From positions 331,021-395,020 of the forward strand of contig JBBPTG010000010.1 in assembly GCA_038093975.1 (NCBI GenBank): 64,000 bases of DNA, in the 5' to 3' direction. The stretch is from Chalciporus piperatus. Taxonomy: Eukaryota > Basidiomycota > Agaricomycetes > Boletales > Boletaceae. Every line of letters starts with the position of its first letter. Positions within the stretch are counted from its first letter, which is position 1. Shown one piece after another: positions 1-10,580 of the stretch. The notes below the pieces were generated by a model. The model ran no database searches, was not told where the DNA came from, and saw nothing but the letters and a program-made list of their open reading frames with translations. Position numbers and translations under genes: made by a program.

Positions 1-3000
1 TATATCGTCCCTTCAGATTCTGGATCAAGTGCTCCTTCTCGAGCGAATCCGTAGGTATTTCCCCTGCTGCTTCGTCCTCGCTATCGCTCCCTGAGCCGGG
101 TGCGGACTGGCGTGATTCGGGTGGCTTACTTGCTCCTTTTCCCCCCTCCGTTCGTTCGCGAGGGCCCCTCAGGACGAACCGATCTCTGACGCGTGCAGCA
201 AACTCCCCCGAAGTTTCCGGGCGACCTGTTTCAGCAGGCTCAACTGCCCGTCCCTTGCCCTTTGGCACATCCTCAGGTCTGGAAGCACGCCTGGATGGTC
301 GTGGTGCTGACACTCCAGATCCTGAAGTACGCCTGGATGGTCGTGGTGCCGACGCTCCAGACTCTGAAGTACGCCTGGATGGTCGTTGTGCCACCGCCCC
401 AACTTCCTCTCCAGGTGACGCGCCAACCGGCACTTTCGATGCCGCTGACATCGTCGGTTGCCTCTTTGCAGGTTGAACGGCGGGTCTCCCCCCCTTCCTT
501 GCCGCCACAGGCTCCCTGGAAGGGCCAGCCGTGGGCACCCGTTCCACAGGTGCCTTCCCCTTCAGCCGATCGCTCCGTCTAGCAGCCCCCATCGCTTCCT
601 GGCCCACAAGCACAGGCATGCTAACCAATCGCGCGAGCGCGATATCCACGCCATCCTCAGCGAGCTCGACGTACTCTGTCGGTGAGCGGACCGTCCCAGG
701 CGCATCCGCCGAGTAGATTCGCGACAACGCATCCGGCAAGACATTCTCCACGCCTGGTAAGTACTTAACTTCGAAGTCAAACTCGCTGATTTTCTCAATC
801 CATCTCGCCTGTCTTCCAGACAAGTTCTTCTGGTTGTACAGATGAATCAATCCTTTATGATCCGTCAACCAGGTGAAGCGCGCGCCCTGCAGGATATCAC
901 GGTAGCGTAGCATTCCCTCTACCCCAGCTAACATCTCCTGTTCGTGTACAGGATAATTCTGCTGTGCAGAGTTCATTTTCGCACTAAAGAACGCCGCTAT
1001 ACGGGCTGATCGCCAATCGCCTCCCTGAGCGATCACCGCCGCAATCCCGTTCAAACATGCATCGGTCATCAGCCAAATCGGCTCGCTATTATCGCCATAG
1101 GTAAGTGGCACCCGCCGGTGGTCAGCACACGCCTGAACGTAACGCTTAACAGTCTCGAACGACCGTTGCTCGGTCTCGCCCCATTTGAACGGAACGGCGT
1201 CGCCTGTCACCGCCGACAAGATCCCCATGGGCACACGAACCTTATAGATATCATCAGCGAGGTACCCTGCTGCTCCAATGAAACCCCTCAGTAGGTCGCG
1301 ATTAGTAGGGGTTTTCCAGTTCACCACCTTATTGACCTTGTCAGGGTCCATCCGAATACCGTCGTCGTCAACCACGCGGCCCAACACCTTCATCTCCTTA
1401 CACAGGAAACGAAGTTTCGACTCGCTAAGGTACAGTCGCTCCCTCTGCAAGATGCCTAGAACGATCCTGACATGTTCAATGTGCTCCTCAAGTGTATTCG
1501 AATAAACGGTGATATCATCAAGATATACATCCATAAACCTCCCAATGTAGTTCCCAAACAGGTGGTTCATCAACGCCTGGTATGTCGCTGGTGCGTTACA
1601 GTCGCCGATCTGAATCACGGTGCTAACCATATTCCCGTCCGGTGTAGTCACAGCGCTTAACTCAACGTGCTCAGGAACAATCCTGATCTGTTCATAGGCA
1701 TCCTGGCCATCAATAATCGACCGATATCGCCCCTGGCATACTCGCCTCAATATCCCGTCGATGTCAGGTAACGGCGCCGACAATTTGTGAGTATTCTTAT
1801 TACGTTCGCGCAAGTCCACGACTGTGCGAAGCTTATCGCTTCCAGGTTTCTTTATGAAAAGCATGGGAACGGTATTCCCAATGCTAGTCATCTTCCATCG
1901 ACCCGTGTTAAGGTATGATCGCCGTTTCTCGACCCACTGGGGCCGCAACGGCTCGGGACAGCGGGACGCCCTCCAGGGGTAGATCTTGCTTGTGTCAATC
2001 AGCGGTATAGTGTGGTTGATCGCTCGAAGTGGAGGTAGGTCTGTGTCACTCGCCTTACCACACAATGGTTTGGCTAATTCATACAGAAATTTTCTGGCTT
2101 GGTCGATCTGTTCATCCAATACCTCCGCCGCGCGCGATTCTAACACCTGTACTTGGTTTCCCTTGATAGGTACCGGAACGTCCGTCCCAATCACTACTCG
2201 CGACTCATTGAGTCCAACCAGCACCTTATGCTGGAAGAGAAATGGCGTGCCCAAAATCAAGTCGTAATTCTGTAAGTTCATGATGTCAAAATATCTTTCC
2301 GAGTTGATTCCTTGATACTCGAACCGGACCTTGGTTCCGTAGTTCACCTTCGACCGTGATCCCTGCACCGCCAACTGAACGGTGAGCGGCTTTGCCAATG
2401 CGATTCGCCTAACACTCAGTTGCTCTGCTAGGTTCGTCGACATAAAGTCGGCAAGAGAACCCGAGTCCACCAGCGCCCTTGCCGGGTGTCCCTCGATGTT
2501 CGCCACTATGACCACAGGCTTCGGGATCAACCGCTTGAAATCCTTGGTTGCTGACGCGTTGCGTTCCAGCGCCGGGTATCTCCCTTCAGGGATCTGAACG
2601 CCATTGACCTCGGTTATGACCAGGAGGTCTTCGACGTGGTTCCGATACTCCACATCAATGGAGAACTCATCTATGATCTCAGCCATGAGGCTCGCCAAGA
2701 TCTCGTTGTTTTCTTCCGCGAGGCTCGCAGTTCCCCACAACCATGATGGTAAAGTCCAGCGGTATCGTTCGGGCGAATCAGGGTTAACCATGTCAAATAG
2801 CTCGGCTGTGGCTCGTAAGATACGGACACGGTACCAGTTCGTGACCTCGAAGTCGTCACGACGGGCTAGGTTAAACGGCACTTCGACTCGATAGGCCAGC
2901 TGTCGATCCTCCAGCATTAGGCGACCGCTTTCAATGGTTGTGCAAGCGAACCGACCGGTGTCGTCCCCGTCCTCATACTCTGCTGTCAGCAGATGCTCAA

Positions 3001-5722
3001 TCCGCCTCGCCAATGGCTCCCCCATTCGCGTTCCTCGCTCGACCAAGCCTGGTGTTTCTATCCCGTAGCCTTTCTCTACCATCAACTGAGCGTACCATTC
3101 GCCGAGGCGAAATTCCGCGCTAGCGAGCAGGTGTGTATCCACCAAAGAGTCCCAGTCCTCTTCAGGGCCATCTCTCCCTCCTGTCCTACCCCTCCTAACG
3201 TCGTAAATGACATGTTGGGTATCAGATACGCGGTATAGCAACCAGCGATCTCGTCGGAACTCCCGCGGATCTGAAGGATTGTCACCAGGATACGGTGCCC
3301 CGGCGGTCAAGACTTCCTCAGCTCGCCTAGCCAAGGGATCGCCCATGCGGTTCACTGGTATGTATCCTCCAGATTGGGGTTCCGTTCTTTCAACTTCGAT
3401 TTGCATTGCGCCCAAGCTGATCTCATCGACGCGCTCGACAGAGTCGACCAACTGTTCCGCTTGCGAAACGCTAGCCAAGTCAATACTGAAGCTGTTAACG
3501 CCCGGCGGGGAGGAGCGATTGCCTCCCGTTACCACCCTGCCATCAGGGCACCGATTACTGGTATGTCCATTCCCTGCACATTTATAACAGAGTCCTTTCT
3601 CCGCACGACGCTTAAACTCGTCTTCAGTTAGATTAAAGCGCTCGCTAATCGAACGGCCAGGCCTCGCTCTCCGATCGGTGTTAGGGGCGCCTCCCCGACC
3701 ACTCGGTCCACGACCTCTTCGGTCGCTAAAGCGCCCTGCCCCGGCAGCGGTCTGACCCGCTCCGTTCTGAGCAACGAAGATATCGCGTCGAACCCGCTGG
3801 CCAGGTTCCCCTCCTGTTCCAGCGGCTTTTGCCCCTCCCTCGTGAGTGTTGGGTCTAGGCAAGCGATCAAATCGCGATCGAGTCTTACGACCCGACCGAT
3901 CCCCTTCGCCTATTTTATCACGCGATCCGCGTCCACCCGTTACTGACTGAGCAATCTCGATGACCTCTGCGGCAGCGACGACTTGCCTCAACGTTGATTT
4001 CTCTGGGTTCAACTTGTCCCTCCATAGCTCTGACTGCAGAGCAGGGTTCAGGCCGAACCACAGTTTCATTACCTTTTCTCGCTCGCTGACATCTCCAATG
4101 AGATTCCATAGCTCGTTGAGCTCTGCGACGTATTCGCGAACAGGCCGCTCGTGCTGGAAGGTACGTCGCAGCTTGTCACGCTGCTTCGTCCGATAGTTGA
4201 TCGGAAAGCAGGCGTTAAACATCTCCATGAAAAACTGTTTAAGTCTCCACTTGTAAGGTTCGTCCGAAACCTCTCTAATATAAAACTCATGGGCCTTCCC
4301 ACTTAGGAAACGCGAAAGCACGAACACTTGTTCATAGGATTTTACCTCCCCAGCCTCGACATACGCCCGCCCTTCGGTCACGAAGCGATGAAATGAACGA
4401 GAATCTGCTGATCCATCATATTTGGTAGGTGGCACGGGTTTCAATTTCCCATACCCATGACGATGCGACCTCTTTTTCTTCTTACGGTCCTTACGCTTAT
4501 TTCGTTTAGCAGTCCCGCGATTTCTTCCGCGTCCTCGCCCCTTCCGGGATGCGCTGCTACTGCTGGTGGACGAGTCTCCCGATGATGACGCCGACTCGGT
4601 CTCTGTCGAGTCCGAACTGGAGTCGCTCGAATGACTCCCGCTGCCCTCAGAGGATGACGAGCTAGAGTCTGAGGGAGAGCCTCGTTTTTTCTTCTTACTA
4701 ACTTGTTTCAAAGCCCTCCCGAGGTAGCTCGTTGGAGCAATCTGCTCCACCGGTTCCATTCCACGGTCCCTAGTCTTTTTAGGCTTCTTTCCCTTGGACT
4801 TCAAGGTACGGTCGATCAGTCGCTCGACTGGGTCATTCTCGTGATCGCGTTCCATCGCGAAATGCGAGCGGTGAGTACTAATTGTTCTCGCCTCACGTTC
4901 TGTGGCATCGTTACGACGACGCCGCTGACGCCTCGCCTTTTTAGCTGCCTTCCGTGTGGAGCTACTGGTACCAGCCTCGCTCGGCCGGTAGCTCTCGTCA
5001 TCACTCGACCCGATAACAGTATGAACAGGTAAGTTACGTTCCTTAGCAATGTCCCGGATTTTATTCCATACTGATAACGCGCGGCGCTGCGCATCCATGT
5101 TCATCTCATCATCGTTTAGCTCGAGTACTCCCCAGTTTCGGGGATCAACTCCCTTTCCTTTGGAAGGACCAGGTTCATTGTCCTCTGCCTCGTTTCTGGG
5201 CAGGTTCATGGAGACCTTACGGTTGCGGCGCTTAATTGTAGCGCGCTGATCATCGGTAAGGCTTTTCTCGGCCTCTTGGAGCGTTCTTTCAATCTCACTC
5301 TCATGCTCTCGCTCGTCCCGAGCGGAGTCCGATTGGGTCTCTTTCTCGGTCACAGCCGCTCGACCGCGCTGTACCGTTTTCCATTGTCCAACTCTCTCAG
5401 CCTCGTCAGGCGAGTTGGTTCCGTTCTCAGGTGCGAATTCACCAGGCAAAGAAATTTTATTGATTTGGATCGGCGTTTCAGGAACGACCGATCCGGCTCT
5501 ACTGGCCCATGCACGTCTTTCCGTAGGGGATGACGGTCTCGTTGCAACGACATCGCGATAGGATCGCGAGGCGCTGAACAACGGAGAACCAGGTCGGGAA
5601 CCTTGCGGTCCCGGCGCTGGTGGAGGAGACAAGGGCGACGAGTCGCTGAGTGCCCGACGACGCGGGGTCTGTGGGAGTTCAGCGAGTCTAGTAGTGCGAC
5701 TACGAAGTACGTAGCGTGACAT
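1..5722 (-). CDS. Ty3/gypsy retrotransposon gag-pol polyprotein (runs off left edge)
   Basis: One minus-strand frame is open from an ATG at 5722 to the window edge (about 1,907 codons), so gag, protease, reverse transcriptase and RNase H are fused without a frameshift. In order I see: a Ser-rich and basic N-terminal part, a retrotransposon-gag-like region (about residues 430-540), a CCHC zinc knuckle (C-x2-C-x4-H-x4-C, near residue 711), an aspartic protease motif ALVDSGS (near 1084), a reverse transcriptase with VYLDD (near 1400), and a Ty3-type RNase H starting at TDACLNG (near 1551), followed by a Pro/Arg-rich linker. Integrase should lie beyond base 1. PR-RT-RH order is that of the Ty3/gypsy group. 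The absence of stop codons suggests a recent copy, but whether the whole element is intact cannot be seen. Its 5' LTR lies at 5909-6135. Confidence 0.93.
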   Translation of the reverse strand, partial: MSRYVLRSRTTRLAELPQTPRRRALSDSSPLSPPPAPGPQGSRPGSPLFSASRSYRDVVATRPSSPTERRAWASRAGSVVPETPIQINKISLPGEFAPENGTNSPDEAERVGQWKTVQRGRAAVTEKETQSDSARDEREHESEIERTLQEAEKSLTDDQRATIKRRNRKVSMNLPRNEAEDNEPGPSKGKGVDPRNWGVLELNDDEMNMDAQRRALSVWNKIRDIAKERNLPVHTVIGSSDDESYRPSEAGTSSSTRKAAKKARRQRRRRNDATEREARTISTHRSHFAMERDHENDPVERLIDRTLKSKGKKPKKTRDRGMEPVEQIAPTSYLGRALKQVSKKKKRGSPSDSSSSSSEGSGSHSSDSSSDSTETESASSSGDSSTSSSSASRKGRGRGRNRGTAKRNKRKDRKKKKRSHRHGYGKLKPVPPTKYDGSADSRSFHRFVTEGRAYVEAGEVKSYEQVFVLSRFLSGKAHEFYIREVSDEPYKWRLKQFFMEMFNACFPINYRTKQRDKLRRTFQHERPVREYVAELNELWNLIGDVSEREKVMKLWFGLNPALQSELWRDKLNPEKSTLRQVVAAAEVIEIAQSVTGGRGSRDKIGEGDRSGRKTRSRFDRLPRPNTHEGGAKAAGTGGEPGQRVRRDIFVAQNGAGQTAAGAGRFSDRRGRGPSGRGGAPNTDRRARPGRSISERFNLTEDEFKRRAEKGLCYKCAGNGHTSNRCPDGRVVTGGNRSSPPGVNSFSIDLASVSQAEQLVDSVERVDEISLGAMQIEVERTEPQSGGYIPVNRMGDPLARRAEEVLTAGAPYPGDNPSDPREFRRDRWLLYRVSDTQHVIYDVRRGRTGGRDGPEEDWDSLVDTHLLASAEFRLGEWYAQLMVEKGYGIETPGLVERGTRMGEPLARRIEHLLTAEYEDGDDTGRFACTTIESGRLMLEDRQLAYRVEVPFNLARRDDFEVTNWYRVRILRATAELFDMVNPDSPERYRWTLPSWLWGTASLAEENNEILASLMAEIIDEFSIDVEYRNHVEDLLVITEVNGVQIPEGRYPALERNASATKDFKRLIPKPVVIVANIEGHPARALVDSGSLADFMSTNLAEQLSVRRIALAKPLTVQLAVQGSRSKVNYGTKVRFEYQGINSERYFDIMNLQNYDLILGTPFLFQHKVLVGLNESRVVIGTDVPVPIKGNQVQVLESRAAEVLDEQIDQARKFLYELAKPLCGKASDTDLPPLRAINHTIPLIDTSKIYPWRASRCPEPLRPQWVEKRRSYLNTGRWKMTSIGNTVPMLFIKKPGSDKLRTVVDLRERNKNTHKLSAPLPDIDGILRRVCQGRYRSIIDGQDAYEQIRIVPEHVELSAVTTPDGNMVSTVIQIGDCNAPATYQALMNHLFGNYIGRFMDVYLDDITVYSNTLEEHIEHVRIVLGILQRERLYLSESKLRFLCKEMKVLGRVVDDDGIRMDPDKVNKVVNWKTPTNRDLLRGFIGAAGYLADDIYKVRVPMGILSAVTGDAVPFKWGETEQRSFETVKRYVQACADHRRVPLTYGDNSEPIWLMTDACLNGIAAVIAQGGDWRSARIAAFFSAKMNSAQQNYPVHEQEMLAGVEGMLRYRDILQGARFTWLTDHKGLIHLYNQKNLSGRQARWIEKISEFDFEVKYLPGVENVLPDALSRIYSADAPGTVRSPTEYVELAEDGVDIALARLVSMPVLVGQEAMGAARRSDRLKGKAPVERVPTAGPSREPVAARKGGRPAVQPAKRQPTMSAASKVPVGASPGEEVGAVAQRPSRRTSESGASAPRPSRRTSGSGVSAPRPSRRASRPEDVPKGKGRAVEPAETGRPETSGEFAARVRDRFVLRGPRERTEGGKGASKPPESRQSAPGSGSDSEDEAAGEIPTDSLEKEHLIQNLKGRY
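283..395 (-). repeat. 42-bp in-frame minisatellite in the pol linker
   Basis: The 15-mer acgcctggatggtcg starts at 287, 329 and 371, an exact 42-bp period. The unit is a multiple of three, so it repeats a 14-residue module rich in Pro, Ser and Arg (APRPSRRTS core) in the tail after RNase H without breaking the frame. Confidence 0.85.
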
Positions 5723-5908
5723 GATGTCGGATTTTTGATACGGTTGGTTTGTTGAATGGTTGGTTGGGTGCGAATCTTCAAAGGTTCGACGATCTTCGGT
5801 ATACGTTCGGGTGGGCCAACCCTAAGTTCCGCGAAGGTAGTCGAGTGGTGAGGGATTCGAAAAGGAAGTTTTAAGATCAAATCGAAAAGACTTGTACGTC
5901 AAAAAAGA

Positions 5909-6135
5909 TGTGACGGTAAACTCTCGAAAGGGTTGCAACGTCACACGGAAAGATAGTCACACCAACAGACGGTTCTAAGTCCTGTCTTATTGGAAAACTG
6001 ACTGCCCTCCACTGAGGGACATCTACTCTCTTTATACTCTAACGAGGGGTGTCTGAGTCAGCCTTATCGGACTGATATAGTCTGATCAGTAGCGATAAGC
6101 GGCCCGCGGCCCGTGAGACTGCCTGACTTGTTACA
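5909..6135 (-). repeat. 5' LTR of the gypsy element (227 bp)
   Basis: Read on the minus strand the block begins TGTAACAAG and ends GTCACA, giving TG...CA ends and an imperfect 6-bp terminal inverted repeat (TGTRAC). It lies 187 bp upstream of the gag ATG, as a 5' LTR should. Inside, in element orientation, are a TATA-like GTATAAAG and an AATAAG resembling a polyadenylation signal. The partner LTR would lie beyond base 1, so the borders rest on end sequence and position only. The five bases next to the right end are CCAGC; the matching target duplicate cannot be checked. The 5723-5908 stretch is the element's leader; I see no clear tRNA primer-binding site in it. Confidence 0.65.
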
Positions 6136-6164
6136 CCAGCCGATAGCAGATTTTAGACCGGCCG

Positions 6165-7264
6165 ATGCAGCCACTGAGGCTGACCAGCGACAATCCGTTC
6201 CAAAAGTTTGTGTACATTACTGTTCGAACTTCACGTACATCTAAAATGGAGGTTGAACTTCCTCCGAACACCAAATATCAGGTCCGACGTATCAAAAACA
6301 TAGAAGTAATCCATTCCGATCTCGCGACATTGGCCCGTGATGGACAAAGGATTCCCGGCACTGTCATCAATGCTTTCGCAGCCACGCTCCAGGCCCATGA
6401 CGACATCGCAGCTGATTATGCCATCCTGTCCTCGTACATGGCTCCCATTGTTGAGGGATCGAGGTCGAAAGGCTACGGAACAATTGAAGAGCATATTCTA
6501 GCATCTGTGAGTATCTCTCTTCTCATATGGTGAACAATACTCACCTCATCCCGTAGTGCGCATCTTCATCCCCCCAGGAACTCCTGTCTCGTTCTCGGTG
6601 GATCTTTCCGCTCTGTGGGGGTAGTCCATCACATTGGGTGTTAACGTGGGCCAACATTGGAACCAAGGAACTCGGGATGTTCGATAGTATACCCGGACAG
6701 CACTCTGAGACGTGGGCAATGCCGGTTTGTTTATTTCAATCGAGCACCCGCATAACTTGTCCTAACACCGTCACGTTAAGTTGCTGCAGAAGATCGTCAA
6801 TGCAATTCTACGTCACCTTTATCGCAATGAGGTCAACTGGAAGCAAGACTCGTGGACCCGAGCACAGTGTTATCCCTCAAAGTTGCAACAACAGATGGAT
6901 GACTGGTCTTGTGGATTATTTACGATGATGGCAATGCAGGCCTATGCAATGGATCACTCACTCGAACTCATTGGCGACAATCAGAAAGATAGTATGAGGT
7001 TGAAAGTATTGGACCTTCTGATTAACTTACCGTAAGGGTTCTGCCAACTCTGCATCCACCTGTTTTGTTCATCATAATTACACCAAGGGTCACGAAGGAA
7101 ACAGTGCCACCATCTGACTTGGATGAGGATACCGAGCCAATTGTGTACGATGGAGTTCCGGAAGGATGGCATCATGGTTCGTCTGACCTGGAACCTACGG
7201 AAACAGTCCCACGTGAGCAAGACGCAAACCTTGCAACAACCGTGAACACGGATGATAGTACTCT
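6165..7264 (+). CDS. Ulp1/C48 SUMO-protease-like N-terminal part of transposon gene
   Basis: Exons at about 6165-6508, 6578-6728, 6789-7032 and 7089-7264 join in phase. The spliced protein has the signature order of Ulp1-family cysteine peptidases: an N-terminal segment like the usual start of the fold (RIPGTVINAFAATLQ), the catalytic His in SHWVLTW, the Asp in GMFDSIP, the oxyanion Gln in LQQQMDDWSCG and the catalytic Cys in that same motif. Ulp1 enzymes cleave SUMO from target proteins, and copies captured by transposons are known from plant Mutator-like elements. All four key residues are present, so activity is possible. The last exon (acidic linker ETVPPSDLDEDTEP) splices in phase to SLKRRYS at 7322, so this looks like the front of the same gene as the transposase; it could alternatively be a separate gene ending near 7304. 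Confidence 0.7.
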
Positions 7265-9841
7265 GTACGTATTGATGGGAATACCTCAACTCCCATGTCC
7301 CTGACCATGAAAGTACTGTAGGTCATTGAAACGACGATACTCGATTACGGAAAGTGATGGAGAAGTAGAAACCACTCACCAAACTAGACGAGCACCCAAA
7401 AGAACAGCGAGCGAGCGGCAAAAACAGCTTGAGGACGATAGATGGTGCAGCAACGTGCAGCAACATAGTGTTGTATGCAATGGTTGTTACGCCACCATCA
7501 AGCTTAATGCCCGCACTGCATATGGTGATGGGGAATGGAAGAAACATCGTGAGCGATGTCCACAGATCATACGTGTCGGACTTGTGCGACAGCGTAAAAC
7601 TACGATGTCAACGAAGCCGGTAAGGATATACTTTTATGATCATGGTTGAGCTTCACCTGATTTGCTTAGCCTGAGGACAATGCTTTGATAACATCATTCT
7701 TCGTCAAAAAGACATCCTCCACCAATGTTCCACCTCCAAAGGTTGTCGATGGTCGAATCAATTATACTACCAAAGTAGTGAGAGTGGTAAGTATACTAGC
7801 AGCATCCGTGATTACGGCGAGCTCACCTTTCGAAAGACTCCATCTCTTTCTCATTTTTTCAAGTCCTCCAACATGCCTAATGCCGGATCAGCAACAAGTG
7901 ATGATGCTACCACAGTGTCACCTCCGAGTCTCAATACTGTACCCAGCACTGCAGGCTCGGAATCATCTCCTGACTCGCCGAAACCTACAACCTTTATTTG
8001 CCAACAAATCAAAGGCGAGAGATATCACGAGTATATCACCCGGATTCGTACTCGCTCGCTCGGTGGTGTATCACCACTATTTCGGGCTCACATCGAGCGT
8101 TGTTTATTTCCCTACAAGCCGTTTGGTGCACTAGTACCTGCACAAGGCAAGTCAGACAAGCCACTACCAAAGTTAGAGGCGGCGAAAAACATGAAAGAGA
8201 GAAACAAAGAAGTGGAAGAGAGGAAATGGACAGACGAAGAAAAACAAGTGTTTGACAGGGCGTTGCGTGCATACGCTCGATGGGAAGTTGATTTCGCCAA
8301 CAGTGTTGTTCGGTCGGTAAACTGCGCGGGAACCACAAATAATCCGGGACAGGTTTGTGGGGCTTGTCAAGAGGTACTGGATGACGAGTCCTTCCAACGA
8401 AGTGTTCGCAGGGTGAGTTCAGGTTGTGCTGTGTTACTGAGGTCTATCTTGATGGTTGAGCAACACCACAGAAAGCCGCGGAAGCAAAACTCGATGCGGA
8501 GGAACAACACAAAGTACACTTGCTCCGTGAGAAATTTACGCCGCACAACCTCTCTAGCTCCGACACTCGAGAGTTGGATGCCAAACTCAAAGATCCATTG
8601 ATCTTTGATGTCTTTCAGAGGTTGGAGCGTCGTGAAAATGGCACAGACTGTTTTCTATCACTGTTCCATGCTGCCAAGCAAGGCAAACTCGAAAACCACC
8701 AGACCTTTGTGGACCTATGCAGTGTATTCGAGGATCGGCTGCGAAGAGATGCTTCCGCTAACAAAAACCTCAAGTATGGTATCCGCTATACAGAGAACTA
8801 TCGTAACTTTATGATACTCATGCGGGGACATGGTGGAATGTCTGCACGTCAATACAGTATCCTCCAATCACAAATTTCAGGCCCGAGTATTCGTACTATA
8901 CGGTGACTATTTCTGATCTCGATGTGTCCAGTTGCTCATGAATCTTCACATAGAACACTGGTTGCCACCTCTGAGGATGCTCTGTCCAACCCGGAGCTTA
9001 TTTTTGAAAATGTAGCCCGCATCAAGCGTCTTGTTGATACCGCCAAATACAACGGCCCAGTCGCAGTTGGTGGTGATTGTACCAAAGTGCGACAGCGCTT
9101 GACGTATTCCAACGACTTTGGAAATCACATTCTTGGGTCGATACTACCCCTATCGGAATGTGAGGTCGACGATGGAGAGGATATTGCGCATGTAATCAAG
9201 AAGATTAAAGATGCGAAGGCCGTCGCGAGCCAAGTTCGTGCGATCATCGTCAAGGTATAACTCTTTGACTCGAATTCAATATTTTACTCATGTCTATGTC
9301 AAAGCCTGCCATTCCTCAACTTCCGCCTCTCGTCATTGCACTTCTCCCTTCCACAGGAAAGGATACCGCCCAGGAAATCCATGAACAGAAGCTTATTTTT
9401 CTCAAAATGGCTGGCCAACTCCGTCTCCCTGTCATCTCATGGGCCGCGGATGGTGCAGCACCCGAGCTCGCTGCACAAACATTGATGGACAACGAGACCT
9501 CCGAGTTACCTCCACTGACTTATCAGTATCCTCTGTATGGGATTGATCTCCGAGCCCCTGTTTTCAAACATTCGGGTCCTTTGATATCCATTACCGATCC
9601 CCAACACGCACATAAGACATCAAGGAACCAACCTCAACATGGCACACACACGGCAAGTCTTGGTGTGGGCTATGTTGTGTACCGCTCTCTGGTGGACTTG
9701 TGGTCAATTCCAGGCTCTGGCCTTCTTCACCGTGATGTTGAAAACGTTGACAAGCAAGACGATGGTGCCGCACGACGCCTGTACTCTCATGCGGCACTCA
9801 AGGCTACTTCCTATGACACGGCAGATGGAGTAACCAGTATT

Positions 9842-10580
9842 TGTTACGTGTGTGCCGGGTAGGCCCAAACGTAGACCCGGTAGGAACAAGGAGAGAGCTT
9901 GCTGGGATGTCCAGACAAGACTCAAGCGCTCACTCAGGAGTAGAGCGACGGCTCAGGGATTCTAGGCAAGATCTAGCAACAAGGAATGGATTGCATAGAG
10001 AGCTTGGACACTAGGAAAGAGAGAGAGGGATAGCTAGGTAGGACACTAGGCTGGGTAGCTAGGTGACCGGGTAGACCAAGGTTAGAGTGTCATAGCGCGA
10101 GAACCTGGGACTTAAGTACGATCCCAAAGGTAATGACTAAGCAACCAGAAGGGAAAGGGAAGACTAAGGGTAAATGACGAACGTCCGATGATCGGACGGA
10201 GGCATAAGACAGAATGACAAAGGAATGACAAAGAGAAAGGAGATGCCGACCGGATATGAGATAGGTACGGAGAACACGAGGCGAACAAGTCAGAGAAAGG
10301 CCCACGAGGTGGGGCACAAGGCGGGACACGAGGCAGGTGAGTCACTGGAGGGTCCACGAGGTGGGACACGAGGCGGGTGAGTCACTGGAGGGTCCACGAG
10401 GTGGGACACGAGGCAGACAAGTCGAGGGCTAGAGCTAAGATCGGAGATCCGAGTGCGGATAGGGGATCGATGAAGTAGATCAAGCGTCTAGATGATAGGA
10501 AGGACTCGGGGAAGTCAAGGAAGGACTCGGGGAGAGACGGAGACAAGGAAAAAGGATAGGGGCAGGTAGTGATCGTAACA
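9842..10580. mobile_element. Solo LTR (739 bp) inserted in the transposase gene
   Basis: The insert starts TGTTACG and ends CGTAACA, a perfect 7-bp inverted terminal repeat with TG...CA ends. It is flanked on both sides by GTATT (9837-9841 and 10581-10585), a 5-bp target-site duplication typical of LTR-retrotransposon integrase. There is no coding sequence inside. Removing the insert plus one GTATT restores the transposase reading frame. Its sequence differs from the 227-bp gypsy LTR at 5909-6135, so it stems from another family. Orientation cannot be decided. Confidence 0.9.
10300..10420. repeat. 40-bp tandem repeat inside the solo LTR
   Basis: The unit containing ggtccacgaggtgggacacg recurs with exact 40-bp spacing (10351 and 10391), with a degenerate copy before it (gcccacgaggtggggcac from 10300), giving about three copies. 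Confidence 0.8.
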
